Source: Candidatus Puniceispirillum sp.
Lineage (GTDB): Bacteria; Pseudomonadota; Alphaproteobacteria; Puniceispirillales; Puniceispirillaceae
Assembly: GCA_018668795.1 (NCBI GenBank)
Contig: JABJBD010000053.1
Coordinates: 1 to 7,749 of the forward strand
DNA length: 7,749 bases
Direction of reading: 5' to 3'
Numbering within the stretch: position 1 is the first letter of the stretch; every line of letters begins with the position of its first letter. The notes below the pieces were generated by a model. That model worked only from the letters and a program-made list of their open reading frames with translations. It made no database searches and had not been told where the DNA came from. Below, in pieces: positions 6,960-7,749 of this stretch. A program made the translations under genes and the position numbers.

Positions 6960-7403
6960 TCATAAGGCCAGTTTCCACATTAGATATTCCGTATGATTAT
7001 CACTTCCAATGCTGTAAAATGACGATATCGGTATTTTGGCAAACACTTGATAGCCAAGTTTTTGATATAACGTAAAACCTGGGCTGAAATCAGCTGTTGA
7101 TAGCCGGCCACGCTGTATGCCAAGAGCACGCGCTTCATCCTCTACCGCATTTATCAATGATGTCCCTACACCCTGACCACGGCATGTCTCATCGACCCAC
7201 AGCATATGTATGTAAAGCCAATCATAGCGGATACGCGCATAAATAGCACCTACCTCGATATTATCTTCATCGGTGGCCGTAATGAAAAATTGTTTATTGA
7301 TACCTGAATTCAAGGCGGCTTCATTAAAGGCTTTTAGCTTATCGAGTAACGGAAGCAACGCCGACTCTGGCACATTGTAAAAATGCTGTATTTTAATCGT
7401 CAT
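6960..7403 (-). CDS. GNAT-family N-acetyltransferase
   Basis: Small cytoplasmic protein of 147 residues with the GNAT fold, which transfers an acetyl group from acetyl-CoA to an amine. The acetyl-CoA pyrophosphate-binding motif A is clear: LYIHMLWVDETCRGQGVGTS (63-82), with RGQGVG at 75-80, followed by the helix LINAVEDEARALG. Motif B is seen in FTLYQKLGYQVF (110-121), the usual YxKLGF-like element. The substrate cannot be read from the sequence. The frame extends to a TTG at 7415, but I place the start at the ATG at 7403 because TTGGAGA (7415-7409) lies 5 bases before it as ribosome-binding site. That site is inside an inverted repeat (7409-7426). The gene converges on ilvD and lies 92 bp downstream of xthA on the same strand. 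The weak terminator between them suggests it is either separately transcribed or reached by read-through. Confidence 0.88.
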   Translation of the reverse strand: MTIKIQHFYNVPESALLPLLDKLKAFNEAALNSGINKQFFITATDEDNIEVGAIYARIRYDWLYIHMLWVDETCRGQGVGTSLINAVEDEARALGIQRGRLSTADFSPGFTLYQKLGYQVFAKIPISSFYSIGSDNHTEYLMWKLAL

Positions 7404-7408
7404 ATCTA

Positions 7409-7426
7409 TCTCCAATAGTATGGAGA
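7409..7426 (-). promoter_or_regulatory. Hairpin covering the acetyltransferase ribosome-binding site
   Basis: TCTCCA and TGGAGA form a perfect 6-bp inverted repeat with a 6-base loop. In the minus-strand RNA, UCUCCA would pair with UGGAGA, which contains the Shine-Dalgarno of the acetyltransferase gene. Pairing would hide the ribosome-binding site and lower translation. The stem is short, so the effect is a hypothesis. Confidence 0.35.
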
Positions 7427-7444
7427 CGTTAAAATTACAAAATA

Positions 7445-7456
7445 AGCCGCACGGCT
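7445..7456 (-). terminator. Possible weak terminator of xthA
   Basis: On the minus strand AGCC-GTGC-GGCT forms a short GC-rich stem, followed by TTATTTTGTAATTTT, an interrupted T-rich tract. It lies about 40 bp after the xthA stop codon. The stem is only 4-5 bp, so termination would be partial at best. A second small inverted repeat, ATCAC-ATTAAA-GTGAT (7460-7475), lies just before it in the direction of transcription. Confidence 0.4.
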
Positions 7457-7495
7457 CAAATCACATTAAAGTGATGATCCTCATGATGGTGATAA

Positions 7496-7749
7496 TCAGT
7501 CGCGTAGGTTACACCAGATTGGTGTATGATCCGACGGCTTTTCAAGACCGCGAGGCGTGCGGTCGATCCCAACATCAACCAAACGGCCACCTGCCTCAGG
7601 TGACAGCAGGAGATGGTCAATCCGTAACCCGTTGTCGCGTTGCCAAGCACCTGCCTGATAATCCCAATAGGTATAATGAACGCCCGACGGATTTAGGGCG
7701 CGCAAGGCGTCCATATAACCAGCATGCAGGATTTTAAAGAAGGCAGCAC
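7496..7749 (-). CDS. xthA: Exodeoxyribonuclease III, C-terminal part (cut by window edge)
   Basis: The last 83 residues of an exonuclease III/AP endonuclease run from the right edge to a TGA at 7498-7496. This enzyme cuts DNA 5' to abasic sites and removes nucleotides from 3' ends in base-excision repair. The visible part reads FFKILHAGYMDALRALNP, then TYWDYQAGAWQRDNGLRIDH, and ends VGIDRTPRGLEKPSDHTP-IWCNLRD. GLRID holds the active-site Asp equivalent to D229 of E. coli XthA, and KPSDH holds the catalytic Asp-His pair equivalent to D258-H259. The end matches the family C-terminus, so nothing is missing there. An internal ATG at 7714 is not the start, since conserved residues continue upstream of it. 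The catalytic N-terminal half is outside the window. Confidence 0.93.
   Translation of the reverse strand, partial: AAFFKILHAGYMDALRALNPSGVHYTYWDYQAGAWQRDNGLRIDHLLLSPEAGGRLVDVGIDRTPRGLEKPSDHTPIWCNLRD

Noticed and set aside
7473..7498. Repeated TGATGAT-like units after xthA
   Set aside because: The units are short and imperfect and look like local simple-sequence bias rather than an array or a binding-site cluster.
7420..7737. Plus-strand 105-codon open frame at the right end
   Set aside because: It runs opposite the exonuclease III gene, whose conserved C-terminus is certain; the plus-strand product has no recognisable features.
1..7749. Mobile element, CRISPR array, tRNA, rRNA or a defence system
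   Set aside because: No transposase, spaced direct repeats, tRNA-like folds or defence-type domains are visible; the genes are intact housekeeping genes and are tightly packed.

Overview
This window reads as an ordinary chromosomal stretch from an alphaproteobacterium of moderate GC content (mid-40s percent by eye). The evidence is the gene order (isoaspartate-methyltransferase-like gene, then a TolC-family gene, then valS, a familiar alphaproteobacterial neighbourhood) and the style of the proteins, for example the ValRS sequence and the ExoIII C-terminus. A marine SAR116-type lineage is possible, but I cannot prove that from the sequence.

Layout, left to right: (1) 1-233 is upstream DNA with a good sigma70-type promoter for the first gene; the far left may hold the edge of another gene, but its strand cannot be decided. 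(2) 234-908 (+) is a Pcm/PIMT-like methyltransferase and 950-2326 (+) is a secreted TolC-family outer membrane efflux protein. They are 41 bp apart and probably co-transcribed. (3) A 126-bp gap holds a good promoter. (4) 2453-5131 (+) is valS and 5169-6899 (+) is ilvD, 37 bp apart with a strong ribosome-binding site before ilvD, ending in a clear intrinsic terminator at 6932-6956. (5) On the minus strand, converging on ilvD, lies a small GNAT acetyltransferase (6960-7403). Upstream of it is the 3' end of xthA, exonuclease III (7496 to the right edge).

The valS-ilvD pair links valine charging to branched-chain amino acid synthesis: IlvD makes the 2-keto acid that becomes valine, and ValS loads valine on tRNA. 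TolC is an envelope export channel. The methyltransferase beside it lacks the family's usual ISQP-type motif, so its true substrate is open. XthA is base-excision DNA repair.

I found no mobile element, CRISPR array, RNA gene or clearly new system. The points most worth a second look are the divergent PIMT-like protein, the absence of a popZ-like gene between tolC and valS, an AT-rich patch inside valS, and a hairpin that would cover the ribosome-binding site of the acetyltransferase.
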